64,000 nucleotides of DNA from Virgibacillus oceani (GCF_014638995.1 NZ_BMFR01000011.1:62001-126000); one strand, 5' to 3'; numbered from the stretch's first letter, positions 50,680-59,760 are shown. The notes: generated by a model from the sequence alone, not told the origin. Numbers and translations are program-made.

Positions 50680-51720
50680 TCACATAATTCTTACGCTCGT
50701 TCCCGTTTCACTGCTTTTATATATAGCCTCGATAATTTTTGAAACGGTAAGCGCCTGCTCCGGCTTTACGACTAGGTCTGCTTTCCCCAAACAGCTGTCA
50801 ACAAAATTCTCCGCCTGGACAAATCCTGCCTTTCGTTCATCATGTTCTGCCTTTGCAAAGCTTTCCATAAACGTGCCATGTTTCGGCTGATAAAGCTCAA
50901 ATGGATAAACGTTTAAACCGCCGTCCACCCCGGAAATGCTTACATGCTTTGTGTCTTCTTTTATATTCGCTGCCCATGAACATTCGAGCAGCAGGGACAT
51001 TCCGTTTTGAAACGTAATATATCCTGATACATGATCATCAACGTCGAACGTTTCATGGTCAAAGGTTCCCCAATCATTGATTTGATTCGGAATTTTACTT
51101 AGCCGGTTATAAGTCATTCCCATCACTTCCACAGGCACTGGATTTCCCAATAACCAGAGTGCCTGATCAAGCAAGTGACAGCCGTAATCGATTAAGCTTC
51201 CACCGCCCTGCAGTTCTTTATTCGTAAAAACTCCCCAGCCCGGTACCTTTCGTCTGCGCAATGCCTGAACCCTAGTCACCAATGGCTCGCCAATTTCATT
51301 TTTCAAAACTGCCTGCTTAGCTACCTGGGATGCTTCCGTGTAACGGTAATGGTAGGCAATGGACAAAAGCCTGTTCGATTTATTGGATGCGTCAATCATC
51401 CGTTCGCATTCCGCAGTTGTAATGGCCATAGGTTTTTCACACAAAACATGAACACCTGCTTCCAGTGCTGCAACAGATATTTCCGCATGAAACTTGTTCG
51501 GAGTGCAGATTGTTACCGCATCAACTACCTCAAACATGTCATGGTAGTTTTGAAACACATGTTGAATATTGAACTTCTCCGCTACATCCCGTGCACGCGC
51601 TTCATTGACATCATGCACCGCTGTTAACTCACACTTTTCCGGTAAATTCAGGTATGCCGGAATATGTCTGTCCTGCGCAATTCCGCCTGCACCAATTAAT
51701 CCCATTCGTATTTTCGTCAT
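50680..51720 (-). CDS. Gfo/Idh/MocA family oxidoreductase (1)
   Basis: A 346-residue NAD(P)-dependent sugar or inositol dehydrogenase. Rossmann motif MGLIGAGGIAQDRHIPAYL, then the EKP motif VHVLCEKPMAITTAEC with the catalytic Lys, and a C-terminal beta-sheet domain that binds sugar, with GGGSLIDYGCHLLDQALWLLG containing the conserved His. Such enzymes often work as pairs, oxidising a sugar hydroxyl to a keto group. ATG overlaps the previous stop (TAATG), so translation is coupled. Confidence 0.9.
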   Translation of the reverse strand: MTKIRMGLIGAGGIAQDRHIPAYLNLPEKCELTAVHDVNEARARDVAEKFNIQHVFQNYHDMFEVVDAVTICTPNKFHAEISVAALEAGVHVLCEKPMAITTAECERMIDASNKSNRLLSIAYHYRYTEASQVAKQAVLKNEIGEPLVTRVQALRRRKVPGWGVFTNKELQGGGSLIDYGCHLLDQALWLLGNPVPVEVMGMTYNRLSKIPNQINDWGTFDHETFDVDDHVSGYITFQNGMSLLLECSWAANIKEDTKHVSISGVDGGLNVYPFELYQPKHGTFMESFAKAEHDERKAGFVQAENFVDSCLGKADLVVKPEQALTVSKIIEAIYKSSETGTSVRIM

Positions 51721-52739
51721 TATCCTACCTTCTCTGCCTTACTGGATTCTAATACTGCCAGAATAACCTCCAGCGATTTCTTTCCTTCTTCCCCATTTAT
51801 CAACGGTTCTGTGTCATGTAAAATACAATCAACAAAATGATCAATCACATGTGACGTTGTCTGACCGCCTTCATCATTGGATTGAATGGCGCCTAATTCA
51901 TAGTTCACAACTTCCCCATTTTTATAAGTAACAATTAACGAAAAATCCGGGTGATCCTCCAAACGCAGTGTCGCATTCTCACCATATATAATAGTAGAGT
52001 TATCCTCCTTGCCTGTGTATGCCCAGCTTGCCGCCAGTGTTCCAATCACACCGCTTTCTGTTTTTAAAATACAGACAGCATTATCGTCAATATCTGTGCC
52101 TTCCTTCGCATTCGTTTCCACAAAGCCAGCCACATCAGTGAATTCCTCATTTAATAGATAACGAAGCAGGTCGGCCTTATGTACACCAAGGTCTCCCATC
52201 GCACCGATAAAGGCTTGATCCTTCTTGAAAAACCAGCTATTCCTGCCATCAGCACTCCAGCCCTCAGGACCGCCATGCCCAAAAGTCGTCCGAAAGCTAT
52301 AAATTTTACCAGCATCACCCTGTTCGATTAACTGCTTTGCCTTTTTATGGGATGCCACAAAACGCTGGTTATGCCCAATCATGAGTTTTTTATTGTTTCT
52401 GTGTGCCGCTTCAATCATTTGTTCTGCCTCTTCACGGGAGGTTGCCATTGGCTTTTCACACAAAACATGACAGCCCCGATTTAATGCAGCAATCGAAACA
52501 GCTGCATGCAGATAATTCGGCAGACAAACACTTACCGCATCAGGCTTCTCCGCCTCAAGCAATTCCTCATAGCTAGTATAGGCATTTGCCTGATACAAAT
52601 TGGCAAAATCCTGCACCCTCGTTTCAACAATGTCACACACTGCAACAATTTCAACATGAGGATTGCTATTGTATTCTACTAAGTGCCTATTTTTCGCAAT
52701 ACTCCCGCAGCCAATAACGGCAACACGTAATTTCGTCAT
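51720..52739 (-). CDS. Gfo/Idh/MocA family oxidoreductase (2)
   Basis: A 339-residue paralogue: VAVIGCGSIAKNRHLVEYN for NAD, CHVLCEKPMATSREEAEQMI with the Lys, and GAMGDLGVHKADLLRYLL with the His. The N-terminal Gly-rich loop and sizes fit the family. It is 12 bases downstream of the ThuA-like gene and coupled to dehydrogenase 1. Low identity to its neighbours suggests distinct substrates or steps. AGGAGGGGA precedes the ATG. Confidence 0.9.
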   Translation of the reverse strand: MTKLRVAVIGCGSIAKNRHLVEYNSNPHVEIVAVCDIVETRVQDFANLYQANAYTSYEELLEAEKPDAVSVCLPNYLHAAVSIAALNRGCHVLCEKPMATSREEAEQMIEAAHRNNKKLMIGHNQRFVASHKKAKQLIEQGDAGKIYSFRTTFGHGGPEGWSADGRNSWFFKKDQAFIGAMGDLGVHKADLLRYLLNEEFTDVAGFVETNAKEGTDIDDNAVCILKTESGVIGTLAASWAYTGKEDNSTIIYGENATLRLEDHPDFSLIVTYKNGEVVNYELGAIQSNDEGGQTTSHVIDHFVDCILHDTEPLINGEEGKKSLEVILAVLESSKAEKVG

Positions 52740-52751
52740 GCTTTTCCCCTC

Positions 52752-53471
52752 CTACTTGTCGGAAATATTCTCTAATGGCTTGCGATTGCCATACGTTGGA
52801 GATGGTGTATTCCTATTCGCAGCCCAATTCACGCCATTCGTAATCACACGCTGGATTTCTTTGTTATGATACGTGGGATACGTTTCATGACCAGGACGGA
52901 AATAAAAAATCTTCCCTTTCCCACGCTTAAAAGTAGCCCCGCTGCGAAAAACCTCGCCACCCTCAAACCAGCTTACAAAAATTAATTCATCAGGAGCAGG
53001 TATATCAAAGTGCTCCCCATACATTTCTTCCTTTTCCAATTCTATAAACTCACCAAGCCCCTCAGTTATCGGATGACTCGGATCAACCACCCAGATCCGC
53101 TCCCGATCATCCGCTTCCCGCCATTTAAGATCACACGATGTACCCATCAGCTTTTTAAATACCTTAGAAAAGTGGGCGGAATGCAATACAACCAATCCCA
53201 TTCCATCCAAAACACGCTGCTTCACCTTTTCAGCAATATCATCCTTCACTTCCTCATGCGCCTTATGCCCCCACCAAACCAATACATCAGTCTCAGCCAG
53301 CACATCATCCGTCAATCCATGTTCAGGCTCATCCAAAGTTGCCGTCCGCGTATCAAACCCACTTTCATGCAAAAACGCCGCAATCGTACCATGAATCCCA
53401 TTCGGATAAATCCCCGCAACTGTTTCATTTTGTTTCTCATGCCGATTCTCATTCCATACAGTTACCTTCAT
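52752..53471 (-). CDS. ThuA-like trehalose/3-keto-glycoside utilisation protein
   Basis: 239 residues from the ATG at 53471 after AAGGAAGTG; the frame continues open upstream only because the tandem array lacks stops. ThuA domain (class I glutamine amidotransferase-like fold): [66 protein letters not shown] and [17 protein letters not shown]. In rhizobia ThuA and a Gfo/Idh protein (ThuB) act on trehalose via 3-keto sugars. Here with three such dehydrogenases and an isomerase, a 3-keto-glycoside route is likely (inference). Confidence 0.88.
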   Translation of the reverse strand: MKVTVWNENRHEKQNETVAGIYPNGIHGTIAAFLHESGFDTRTATLDEPEHGLTDDVLAETDVLVWWGHKAHEEVKDDIAEKVKQRVLDGMGLVVLHSAHFSKVFKKLMGTSCDLKWREADDRERIWVVDPSHPITEGLGEFIELEKEEMYGEHFDIPAPDELIFVSWFEGGEVFRSGATFKRGKGKIFYFRPGHETYPTYHNKEIQRVITNGVNWAANRNTPSPTYGNRKPLENISDK

Positions 53472-53534
53472 TTCTTTGACACTTCCTTGTTTAAGTATTT
53501 TACTGTTTATGTTTATGTGGTGGTTATGGATTGT

Positions 53535-54112
53535 CGCTCGAATTTGGGTGCTTCTCGCTTGACTTCTGCTGCTCCTCGCTCGAGTCCGGCTGCTTCTCGC
53601 TCGACTTCTGCTGCTCCTCGCTCGAGTCCGACTGCTTCTCGCTCGAGTTCCACTGCTTCTCGCTCGAGTTCCACTGCTCCTCGCTCGAGTTCCACTGCTT
53701 CTCGCTCGAGTTCTGCTGCTCCTCGCTCGAGTTCCACTGCTCCTCGCTCGAGTCCGGCTGCTTCTCGCTCGAGTTCCACTGCTCCTTGCTCGAGTTCCAC
53801 TGCTTCTCGCTCGAGTTCTACTGATTCTCGCTCGAGTGACGACGCTTCTCGCTCGAGTGACAGCGCTTCTCGCTCGAGTTCCACTGCTCCTCGCTCGAGT
53901 CCGGCTGCTTCTTGCTCGAGTTCCACTGCTTCTCGCTCGAGTTCCACTGCTCCTCGCTCGAGTTCCACTGCTTCTCGCTCGAGTTCCACTGCTTCTCGCT
54001 CGAGTGACGACGCTTCTCGCTCGAGTTCCACTGCTTCTCGCTCGAGTGACGACGCTTCTCGCTCGAGTGACGCTCTTCCTCGCTCGAGTGACAGCGCCCC
54101 TCGCCCGAGTAA
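53535..54112. repeat. Tandem array 2: 28 copies of a 21-bp repeat with the same CTCGCTCGAGT core
   Basis: Cores run at exact 21-base steps from 53537 to 54104 (27 intervals, no indel); the outermost copies are mutated (CTCGAA, CTTGAC, CCCGAG). The variable 10-base part differs from array 1: TCCACTGCTT, TCCACTGCTC, TCCGGCTGCT, GACGACGCTT and similar. It fills the gap between two operon genes, the Gfo/Idh gene ending at 54126 and thuA starting at 53471, so it is transcribed. On the minus strand one frame reads LEREAVE heptads for about 200 codons. No long frame has a clearly good start. Confidence 0.95.
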
Positions 54113-54125
54113 CACTCATCCTCCA

Positions 54126-55214
54126 TCATTCAAAATAAACCGCTCTTCCCGTCCGTGCAGATTCATAAATCGCTTCCAATATCTGTGTTACAACGAGTGC
54201 TTCTTCTGGTTTTACAACCGGCTCTGTATCATTCAAAATACTTTCAATCCACAACCGTGCTTCAAGCTCTGCATCACTTTCTTCATCCCCATCGTAAAAT
54301 GCAACCCCGCCTGCATCCAATTCCACGTTAGTTGTGTACAGCTTGCCGAAGTTCTCTCCGTTAATCCGTAATCCGTCCTTCATATCTGCGCCGCCTTCTG
54401 TTCCGCTCAATGAACATTTCGCTTCATCGACATCGAGTGAATTCAATGCCCAGCTGGATTCAAGCACAATGGTTGCGCCGTTCTCCATCGTGATAAATCC
54501 GAACGCAGAATCCTCAACCTTAAACTTCTGCGGATCCCACGGGCCCCATGCATTTGCCGCATTCTCCCGTTTACCAAGTTTATGAAATGTTGACCCCATC
54601 ACAGACTTCGGTTTGTAGTTATCCATCATCCATAGCGTCAGGTCCAGTGCATGTGTGCCAATATCGATTAACGGACCGCCGCCTTGTTTTTCCTCATCAA
54701 GGAAAACTCCCCACGTTGGAACAGCGCGCCTGCGGATGGCGTGTGCCTTTGCAAAATATACCTCTCCTAAATCACCTCGCTGGCAAGTCTTGTGTAAATA
54801 CTGACTGTCGGGTCTGAAGCGATTGTTATAGCCTATTGTCAGCTTTTTCCCGGTCATCTTAGCTGTTTCTACCATCAGCCTTGCTTCCTCGGACGTTTTT
54901 GCCATTGGTTTTTCGCACATGACATGTTTTCCCGCCTTTAGTGCAGCAATCGTAATTTCTGCATGCGATATGTTCGGTGTACACACGTGCACGACCTCTA
55001 TTGATGAATCATGCAGCAGTTCCTTGTAATCCGCATAAACTTTAGCCCCGGAAACACCATAGTCCTCCGCAGCTTTATGCGCCTTTTCCACCTTGCTGTC
55101 ACAAAAGGCAACGAGCTCAACCTGTTTAAGCTTTGCTAAACTTGGGAGATGTTTTCCATTGGCAATTCCCCCGCAGCCGATAATCCCAACCTTTACATTC
55201 TCCGGCATATCCAA
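54126..55214 (-). CDS. Gfo/Idh/MocA family oxidoreductase (3)
   Basis: A 362-residue dehydrogenase. Motifs: VGIIGCGGIANGKHLPSL, KHVMCEKPMAKTSEEARLM with catalytic Lys and GGGPLIDIGTHALDLTLWMM with catalytic His. It follows the second permease gene by 48 bases. Its C-terminal end AVYFE stops at a TGA that overlaps an ATGATG, from which the array could in principle be read. Substrate is an imported sugar or its derivative. Confidence 0.9.
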   Translation of the reverse strand: MDMPENVKVGIIGCGGIANGKHLPSLAKLKQVELVAFCDSKVEKAHKAAEDYGVSGAKVYADYKELLHDSSIEVVHVCTPNISHAEITIAALKAGKHVMCEKPMAKTSEEARLMVETAKMTGKKLTIGYNNRFRPDSQYLHKTCQRGDLGEVYFAKAHAIRRRAVPTWGVFLDEEKQGGGPLIDIGTHALDLTLWMMDNYKPKSVMGSTFHKLGKRENAANAWGPWDPQKFKVEDSAFGFITMENGATIVLESSWALNSLDVDEAKCSLSGTEGGADMKDGLRINGENFGKLYTTNVELDAGGVAFYDGDEESDAELEARLWIESILNDTEPVVKPEEALVVTQILEAIYESARTGRAVYFE

Positions 55215-55262
55215 TCATCCCGCTTTCCTAAATAATTTTTACCAGACCATAATACTCCTGCA

Positions 55263-56084
55263 TTATTCCTTCACAGACCCTGACGTCAATCCTGAAACAA
55301 TCCTTCGCTGGAAAAGCAACACTAATATAACAATAGGAATCGTCACAATAACCGTTGCAGCCGAAATATCTCCCCACGGAATCGAATATTGGCTTTGGTA
55401 CATTGATATTCCAACAGGGACCGTGCGCCATAAGTCATCACTGTTAATCGTTAACGCAAACAAATACTCATTCCATGCTGCAATAAATACTAAAATCCCC
55501 GTCGTAAACACTCCAGGTGCAGCGAGTGGAAAAATAATTTTTCGAAACGTTTGAAAAGGGCTTGCTCCGTCAAGTTTAGCCGACTCCTCCAGCTCGAACG
55601 GAATTTTTTGAAAGAACGTTGATAAAATCCAAATAGCTAAAGGCAAGCTGATCGTAATATACGGAATCACCAATCCCAAATAGCTATTACGCAAGCCTAG
55701 ATCCGTAATCAAATTAAACATTGGCGAAATAATTGCTATTTGCGGAAACATCGATGCCGCAAGAACGAGACCCAATATCAGCCCTTTTCCTTTAATCGGC
55801 AGCCTTGTCAAGGCATAGGATGTTAACGATGCAAATACTAATGCCAAAACCGTTGTCAGCGCTGATACGACAAAGCTATTTAACATATAGCGAAGCAGCG
55901 GCCGATTCGTAAGTGCAGCTTCGTACGACTCGAGTGACGGATTGCTGGTAAACCATTTAAACGATGAGAATATTTCACCGGGAGCCTTTATCGATGTCAG
56001 AAACACCCAGATAAATGGAAACATTACAAGAAACACAAACACCACTAAAAACACATAAAACCCAATTCCTGCTCGTCTATTCAT
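55263..56084 (-). CDS. Carbohydrate ABC transporter permease (MalG type)
   Basis: A 273-residue permease with six membrane segments and a short N-terminus. The EAA loop reads EESAKLDGASPFQTFRKIIFPLAAPG, and YALTRLPIKGKGLIL and YITISLPLAIWIL are typical of the MalG/UgpE group. It ends GLTSGSVKE. It pairs with the MalF-type permease 12 bases upstream. An ATPase gene is not in the operon, so a shared multi-sugar ATPase encoded elsewhere is likely, as is common in Bacillaceae. Confidence 0.92.
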   Translation of the reverse strand: MNRRAGIGFYVFLVVFVFLVMFPFIWVFLTSIKAPGEIFSSFKWFTSNPSLESYEAALTNRPLLRYMLNSFVVSALTTVLALVFASLTSYALTRLPIKGKGLILGLVLAASMFPQIAIISPMFNLITDLGLRNSYLGLVIPYITISLPLAIWILSTFFQKIPFELEESAKLDGASPFQTFRKIIFPLAAPGVFTTGILVFIAAWNEYLFALTINSDDLWRTVPVGISMYQSQYSIPWGDISAATVIVTIPIVILVLLFQRRIVSGLTSGSVKE

Positions 56085-56096
56085 TCACTGCCCTCC

Positions 56097-57431
56097 TCAT
56101 TTAGTACGACCTGCAAATAATTCCGAACCGATTAATTTTACGTAAACAAAACTAATGATCGCCACACATAGGAATACAATGACCGAAAGCACCGAACCTT
56201 CACCAAAATTTTGCTGGGCGAACAATGTTTTATACGCATAGATTGAAATCGACTCTGTTGCATTCGCCGGTCCTCCTCCAGTTAACACGTAAATGAGGTC
56301 GAATACACGGAAGGCATCCAACGTTCTGAACAGCAATGCAACTAATATAGACGATTTCAGCAATGGCAGCGTAATACTCCAAAACTGCTGCATTTTATTG
56401 GCGCCATCTACATCCGATGCTTCATATAACGAATTCGGTATCGTCTGCAAGCCGGCCAAAAGCAGAAGTGCCATATATGGCGTTGTTTTCCAGACATCAG
56501 CTAATATGATCGAAAACATTCCACCCTCTGATGTGGACAAGAGCCAGGATGCATCCGGGATGATATGCAGCACCTCCAAGTAATGTCCCACAATTCCGGA
56601 TTGCCCATCATATAAGAATCCCCACATCATCGCGGCGACGGCAGTAGGGATCGCCCATGGAATAAGCACCGATGCCCGAACAAGTCCTCTTCCTTTAAAC
56701 GCACGATTAATAAGCAAAGCAATTCCTAAACCAAGTACCAATTCCAGCGCTACCGATACAACGGTGAAAAAGGTTGTGTTCCAGATTGAATTCCACATCC
56801 GTTTATCCTTCAAATACTTGCCATAATTAGCTAAACCAATGAAGTTAGACTCCAAAATCGTTTCAGACGTCGATCCAATTAAATCCGCAGTCTGCTGGAA
56901 TTTCTGTCCCGCTTCCTCATCGCTTGAGGATTCAGCAATAGCAGTCAGATCCTCTTCATACGATTTAAGTGCTTTTCGATAATCTGCTGCTAGGTCGTTA
57001 TCAACCTCGGTATACTTCAATTCCGGATTGGTAACTGGTTTGAAATTCATCAGCAGCTCATCCACTTTTTCCACTTTTGCCTTAATTTCTTCATTGCTGA
57101 TCAGCTTCGTATGATACTTGTTTACGCCTTCTTTTATCGAAGCAATTGTGCTTTTCGCTTCATCCTTTTCAGCCTTGCCCTCTAGATCCTCCAGCTGATT
57201 ATTAATATAAAAATAATTATCAACGTAATTTTCCAAATCAATATTGGAATTCAGCATCAATTGGGACCGCGCCGGATCATTCAGCCTGTAATCAAACAAA
57301 CTGTTCCAGAACGATTGGGCAACTGGCCACAGCACCACAACAATAACTAGAATAAGAGATGGGATAACCATCGCATAGCCAAGCTGTTTTTCATTCAATT
57401 GAAATCGCGGTTTCTTCCTATTTCCCATCAT
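56097..57431 (-). CDS. Carbohydrate ABC transporter permease (MalF type) with large extracytoplasmic insertion
   Basis: A 444-residue permease, longer than the usual ~295. After the first membrane segment (YAMVIPSLILVIVVVLWPV) there is an insertion of about 160 polar, helical residues (EDLEGKAEKDEAKSTIASIKEG, EIKAKVEKVDELL, ATAIAESSSDEEAG region), probably outside the membrane like the MalF P2 loop. Normal segments follow from ~215, with the EAA loop NSLYEASDVDGANKMQQFWSITLPLL. The insertion may contact the binding protein. Start ATGATG after GAGGGGG. Confidence 0.9.
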   Translation of the reverse strand: MMGNRKKPRFQLNEKQLGYAMVIPSLILVIVVVLWPVAQSFWNSLFDYRLNDPARSQLMLNSNIDLENYVDNYFYINNQLEDLEGKAEKDEAKSTIASIKEGVNKYHTKLISNEEIKAKVEKVDELLMNFKPVTNPELKYTEVDNDLAADYRKALKSYEEDLTAIAESSSDEEAGQKFQQTADLIGSTSETILESNFIGLANYGKYLKDKRMWNSIWNTTFFTVVSVALELVLGLGIALLINRAFKGRGLVRASVLIPWAIPTAVAAMMWGFLYDGQSGIVGHYLEVLHIIPDASWLLSTSEGGMFSIILADVWKTTPYMALLLLAGLQTIPNSLYEASDVDGANKMQQFWSITLPLLKSSILVALLFRTLDAFRVFDLIYVLTGGGPANATESISIYAYKTLFAQQNFGEGSVLSVIVFLCVAIISFVYVKLIGSELFAGRTK

Positions 57432-57456
57432 GAACCCCCTCGTGTTTAAGGCTTCG

Positions 57457-57500
57457 ATTTAAAAGAAAAGCAAGATGAGAGTTTCCGCCCATCTTGCTTT
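57457..57500 (-). terminator. Intercistronic terminator/attenuator between binding-protein and permease genes
   Basis: AAAGCAAGATG (57467-57477) pairs with CATCTTGCTTT (57490-57500); on the minus strand TTTTCTTTT follows. It lies between the binding-protein stop (57516) and the permease start (57431), so it would lower downstream expression and allow excess binding protein. Confidence 0.75.
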
Positions 57501-57515
57501 CAAACGTTCATCTCA

Positions 57516-58838
57516 TTATTCATTCATCGCTGCTTCAATTTTTGTTTGCATGTTTTTAGCTGCGTCTTCAGCAGATTGGTCACCAGTCAATGCTTTTGAT
57601 AACTCAATTTGCATGATATCTGAGATTTCAGGGTATATCGGTGATACTGGCCGTGATACCGCATTTTCCAAAACTTCAACAAAATCCGGGTTCGCGAACA
57701 ATGCACTTGATTCTTTAACATCAGCATCGTTATAAAGATCTCTTAAAGTAGGTGCACGGCCGCCCTCTGTAGCGGCAATCTTCTGTGCCTCAGGACCTGA
57801 AAGGAATTTAGCGAATTCCCATGCTTCTTCCGGATGCTCCGTATAACGGTTGATCATGGTCATCCAGCCGCCTAATGTTGAAGCACTGCCTGCATCCCCG
57901 CTTGGAAGAGTTGTCATCGCTACATTATCAACAACCTTGGATCTTTCCTCATCAGCCGAAGATGCTTGCATGTATGGCCAGTTACGTGCAAATACTGATT
58001 TGCCCTCAATCCAGGCATTTTCGGTTTCCGTTTCCTGGAAGTTCAAAATATTATCCGGAACAAAATCGGAATTTACAATTTCCTGCAATTTCTTAATCGC
58101 TTTTACAGTTTCAGGACTATGGACTACGACATTATTATCCTCATCAACAACCTGCCCGCCATAGGAAGCAATAAATTCAATTGCATTACATATCAGACCT
58201 TCATATTGAGCAGATTGGAAAATGTAGCCAAACTCTGTTCCTGCTTCCCCTTTGAGCTTGCTTGCCTGTTCAATCAGTTCGTCCCATGTCTTTGGCGGTT
58301 CTTTTACAATATCGGTTCTGTAATAAAATACACCCGCATCGGTAAATTGCGGTAATGCCCATTGTTTTCCATCAAAAGTAGCAGATGCAACAGTTCCAGG
58401 GAAATAGGCAGCCATATCAATACCATCCCGTTCAATGAAACGATCAAGCTCCAACGCGTAGTTAGCTTGGGCGAACTCAGCCGGCCAGATAACATCTCCA
58501 TTGAACACATCAATTTCAGAACTCTGTGAACTGAAAGCGGTTACAAGTTGGTCGTGATATTGCCCCGTGTCTGCTGGCATTTCACGAAACTCTACATTTA
58601 TGTTCGGATGCTCCTTTTCAAACGCTTCGATGATCAATTCATTAGAACCTGTTGTATCAACACCACGTGCGTAAACAATCGTTACTTCTTCCTCTTTTTC
58701 ATCACTTGCCTCTTCTGTGTCTGTATTCTCGTCAGGGTTATCTTGCTCAGTTGTTGAATCAGAATTACTACATGCAGCCAAAAACACTGCCAACGCGCCA
58801 ATTAAAAAGATACCTAGTGCACTTTTCCACAACTTCAA
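57516..58838 (-). CDS. Carbohydrate ABC transporter substrate-binding lipoprotein
   Basis: A 440-residue family 1 solute-binding protein. Lipoprotein signal LWKSALGIFLIGALAVFLAAC, an acidic linker (EQDNPDENTDTEEASDEKEE), then VTIVYARGVDTTGSNELI, FNGDVIWPAEFAQANY, WALPQFTDAGVFYYRTD and LGGWMTMINRYTEHPEEAWEFAKFL, typical of disaccharide or oligosaccharide binders. First gene of the operon, behind a LacI-type operator. Sugar not identifiable; downstream enzymes suggest a glycoside degraded through keto-sugars. Confidence 0.93.
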   Translation of the reverse strand: MKLWKSALGIFLIGALAVFLAACSNSDSTTEQDNPDENTDTEEASDEKEEEVTIVYARGVDTTGSNELIIEAFEKEHPNINVEFREMPADTGQYHDQLVTAFSSQSSEIDVFNGDVIWPAEFAQANYALELDRFIERDGIDMAAYFPGTVASATFDGKQWALPQFTDAGVFYYRTDIVKEPPKTWDELIEQASKLKGEAGTEFGYIFQSAQYEGLICNAIEFIASYGGQVVDEDNNVVVHSPETVKAIKKLQEIVNSDFVPDNILNFQETETENAWIEGKSVFARNWPYMQASSADEERSKVVDNVAMTTLPSGDAGSASTLGGWMTMINRYTEHPEEAWEFAKFLSGPEAQKIAATEGGRAPTLRDLYNDADVKESSALFANPDFVEVLENAVSRPVSPIYPEISDIMQIELSKALTGDQSAEDAAKNMQTKIEAAMNE

Positions 58839-58900
58839 TGTAACTCCCCCTTATTGTATCGATTCCACCCTCACCATAAGTGGTTGAAATTTTCTAATAA

Positions 58901-58916
58901 ATGAAATCGATTTCAT
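58901..58916. promoter_or_regulatory. LacI-type operator of the sugar ABC operon
   Basis: ATGAAATCGATTTCAT is a perfect 16-base palindrome with the central CG typical of LacI/GalR operators. It begins just downstream of the -10 box, where a bound repressor would block transcription. The LacI-family gene at 59761 is the likely reader. Confidence 0.8.
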
Positions 58917-58926
58917 TATGGGTCCT

Positions 58927-58954
58927 ATTATACAATAATTATTAATCTTGTCAA
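58927..58954 (-). promoter_or_regulatory. SigA promoter of the sugar ABC operon
   Basis: On the minus strand TTGACA (58949-58954) and TATAAT (58927-58932) are both perfect, spaced 16 bases, about 90 bases before the binding-protein start. Confidence 0.85.
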
Positions 58955-58990
58955 TAACTTTTAAATTAAAAAAATTTGTTGACCAAAATA

Positions 58991-59755
58991 TTATTGCCTT
59001 AAGAACCCACCTTCCGAATCGATTACCTGTCCTGTAATCCATTCAGCCTCATCACTTACCAGAAACGCAATCAACCGGGCAGCATCATTCGGCAAACCAA
59101 TGCGCCCCATTAAAAATTTCGGCTTTAGCATGTGCTTTGTTTTTTCAGACATCCAACCCGTATCTGTCGGCCCCGGATTTACTGCATTAACTGTAATACC
59201 CAATGGAGCAACCTCTGCTGATAACGAAAGTGTGAATGCTGATATCGCACCCTTTGTTGCACCATATGCCAATTCCTCAATCATCGGCCCCTTGCCTTGT
59301 CCAGAGGTCATGTTAACAATTCTGCCTGAAATGTTGCCAGACTTTTGAAGCCGTCGAGCAAATTCCACACTAAGCAATAGCGTTGCCCTCATGTTTACAG
59401 CATAATGATCGTCCAATGTTTTCGCATCAAGCTGCAAGTATCCATCCCGTAAAGAATGTGCAGCATTGTTAATCAATATAGTTGGTTCACCTAGCTTTTC
59501 CGTGACATCATCAAGGATCAAGTCAGGCGCGTCTGATTGGGATAAATCGATATCCAAATGTTCATACCTTGCACCCAAATCAGTTAGTTCTTTTTGAAAC
59601 GTTTTTGGCCATACGGAACCAGCATTCCAGTGCGTAAAAAATATAGCAGCCCCTTCTGCAGCTAATGTACGGCATACCGCAGCACCAATTCCGTTACTAT
59701 GGCCCACACCAGTTACGACTGCAACTTGATTTGCTAACTTCTTCAATTCCAGCAC
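58991..59755 (-). CDS. SDR family oxidoreductase
   Basis: A 254-residue SDR. N-terminal cofactor site VAVVTGVGHSNGIGAAVCRTLA, an atypical longer Gly motif; NNAAHSLRDGY; catalytic Ser in IVNMTSGQGKG, Tyr and Lys in YGATKGAISAF; C-terminal AEWITGQVIDSEGGF. The substitution of GVGHSNGIG for TGxxxGIG resembles SDRs annotated as 3-oxoacyl-ACP reductase-like. It is 5 bases downstream of the LacI regulator and so co-transcribed with it. It may act on a sugar intermediate. Confidence 0.85.
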   Translation of the reverse strand: MLELKKLANQVAVVTGVGHSNGIGAAVCRTLAAEGAAIFFTHWNAGSVWPKTFQKELTDLGARYEHLDIDLSQSDAPDLILDDVTEKLGEPTILINNAAHSLRDGYLQLDAKTLDDHYAVNMRATLLLSVEFARRLQKSGNISGRIVNMTSGQGKGPMIEELAYGATKGAISAFTLSLSAEVAPLGITVNAVNPGPTDTGWMSEKTKHMLKPKFLMGRIGLPNDAARLIAFLVSDEAEWITGQVIDSEGGFLRQ

Positions 59756-59760
59756 CCTCC

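Noticed and set aside
47225-54112. CRISPR arrays
   Set aside because: Units are 21 bases in total, spacers are 10 bases and repeat many times, and there are no cas genes.
52752-54119. A 455-codon frame fusing array 2 to the ThuA protein
   Set aside because: thuA has its own AAGGAAGTG site and ATG at 53471. The upstream extension consists only of array repeats, and its ATG at 54119 directly abuts the GGAGG.
53010-54371. Plus-strand 453-codon ORF
   Set aside because: It is antisense to thuA and Gfo/Idh genes and depends on the stop-free array.
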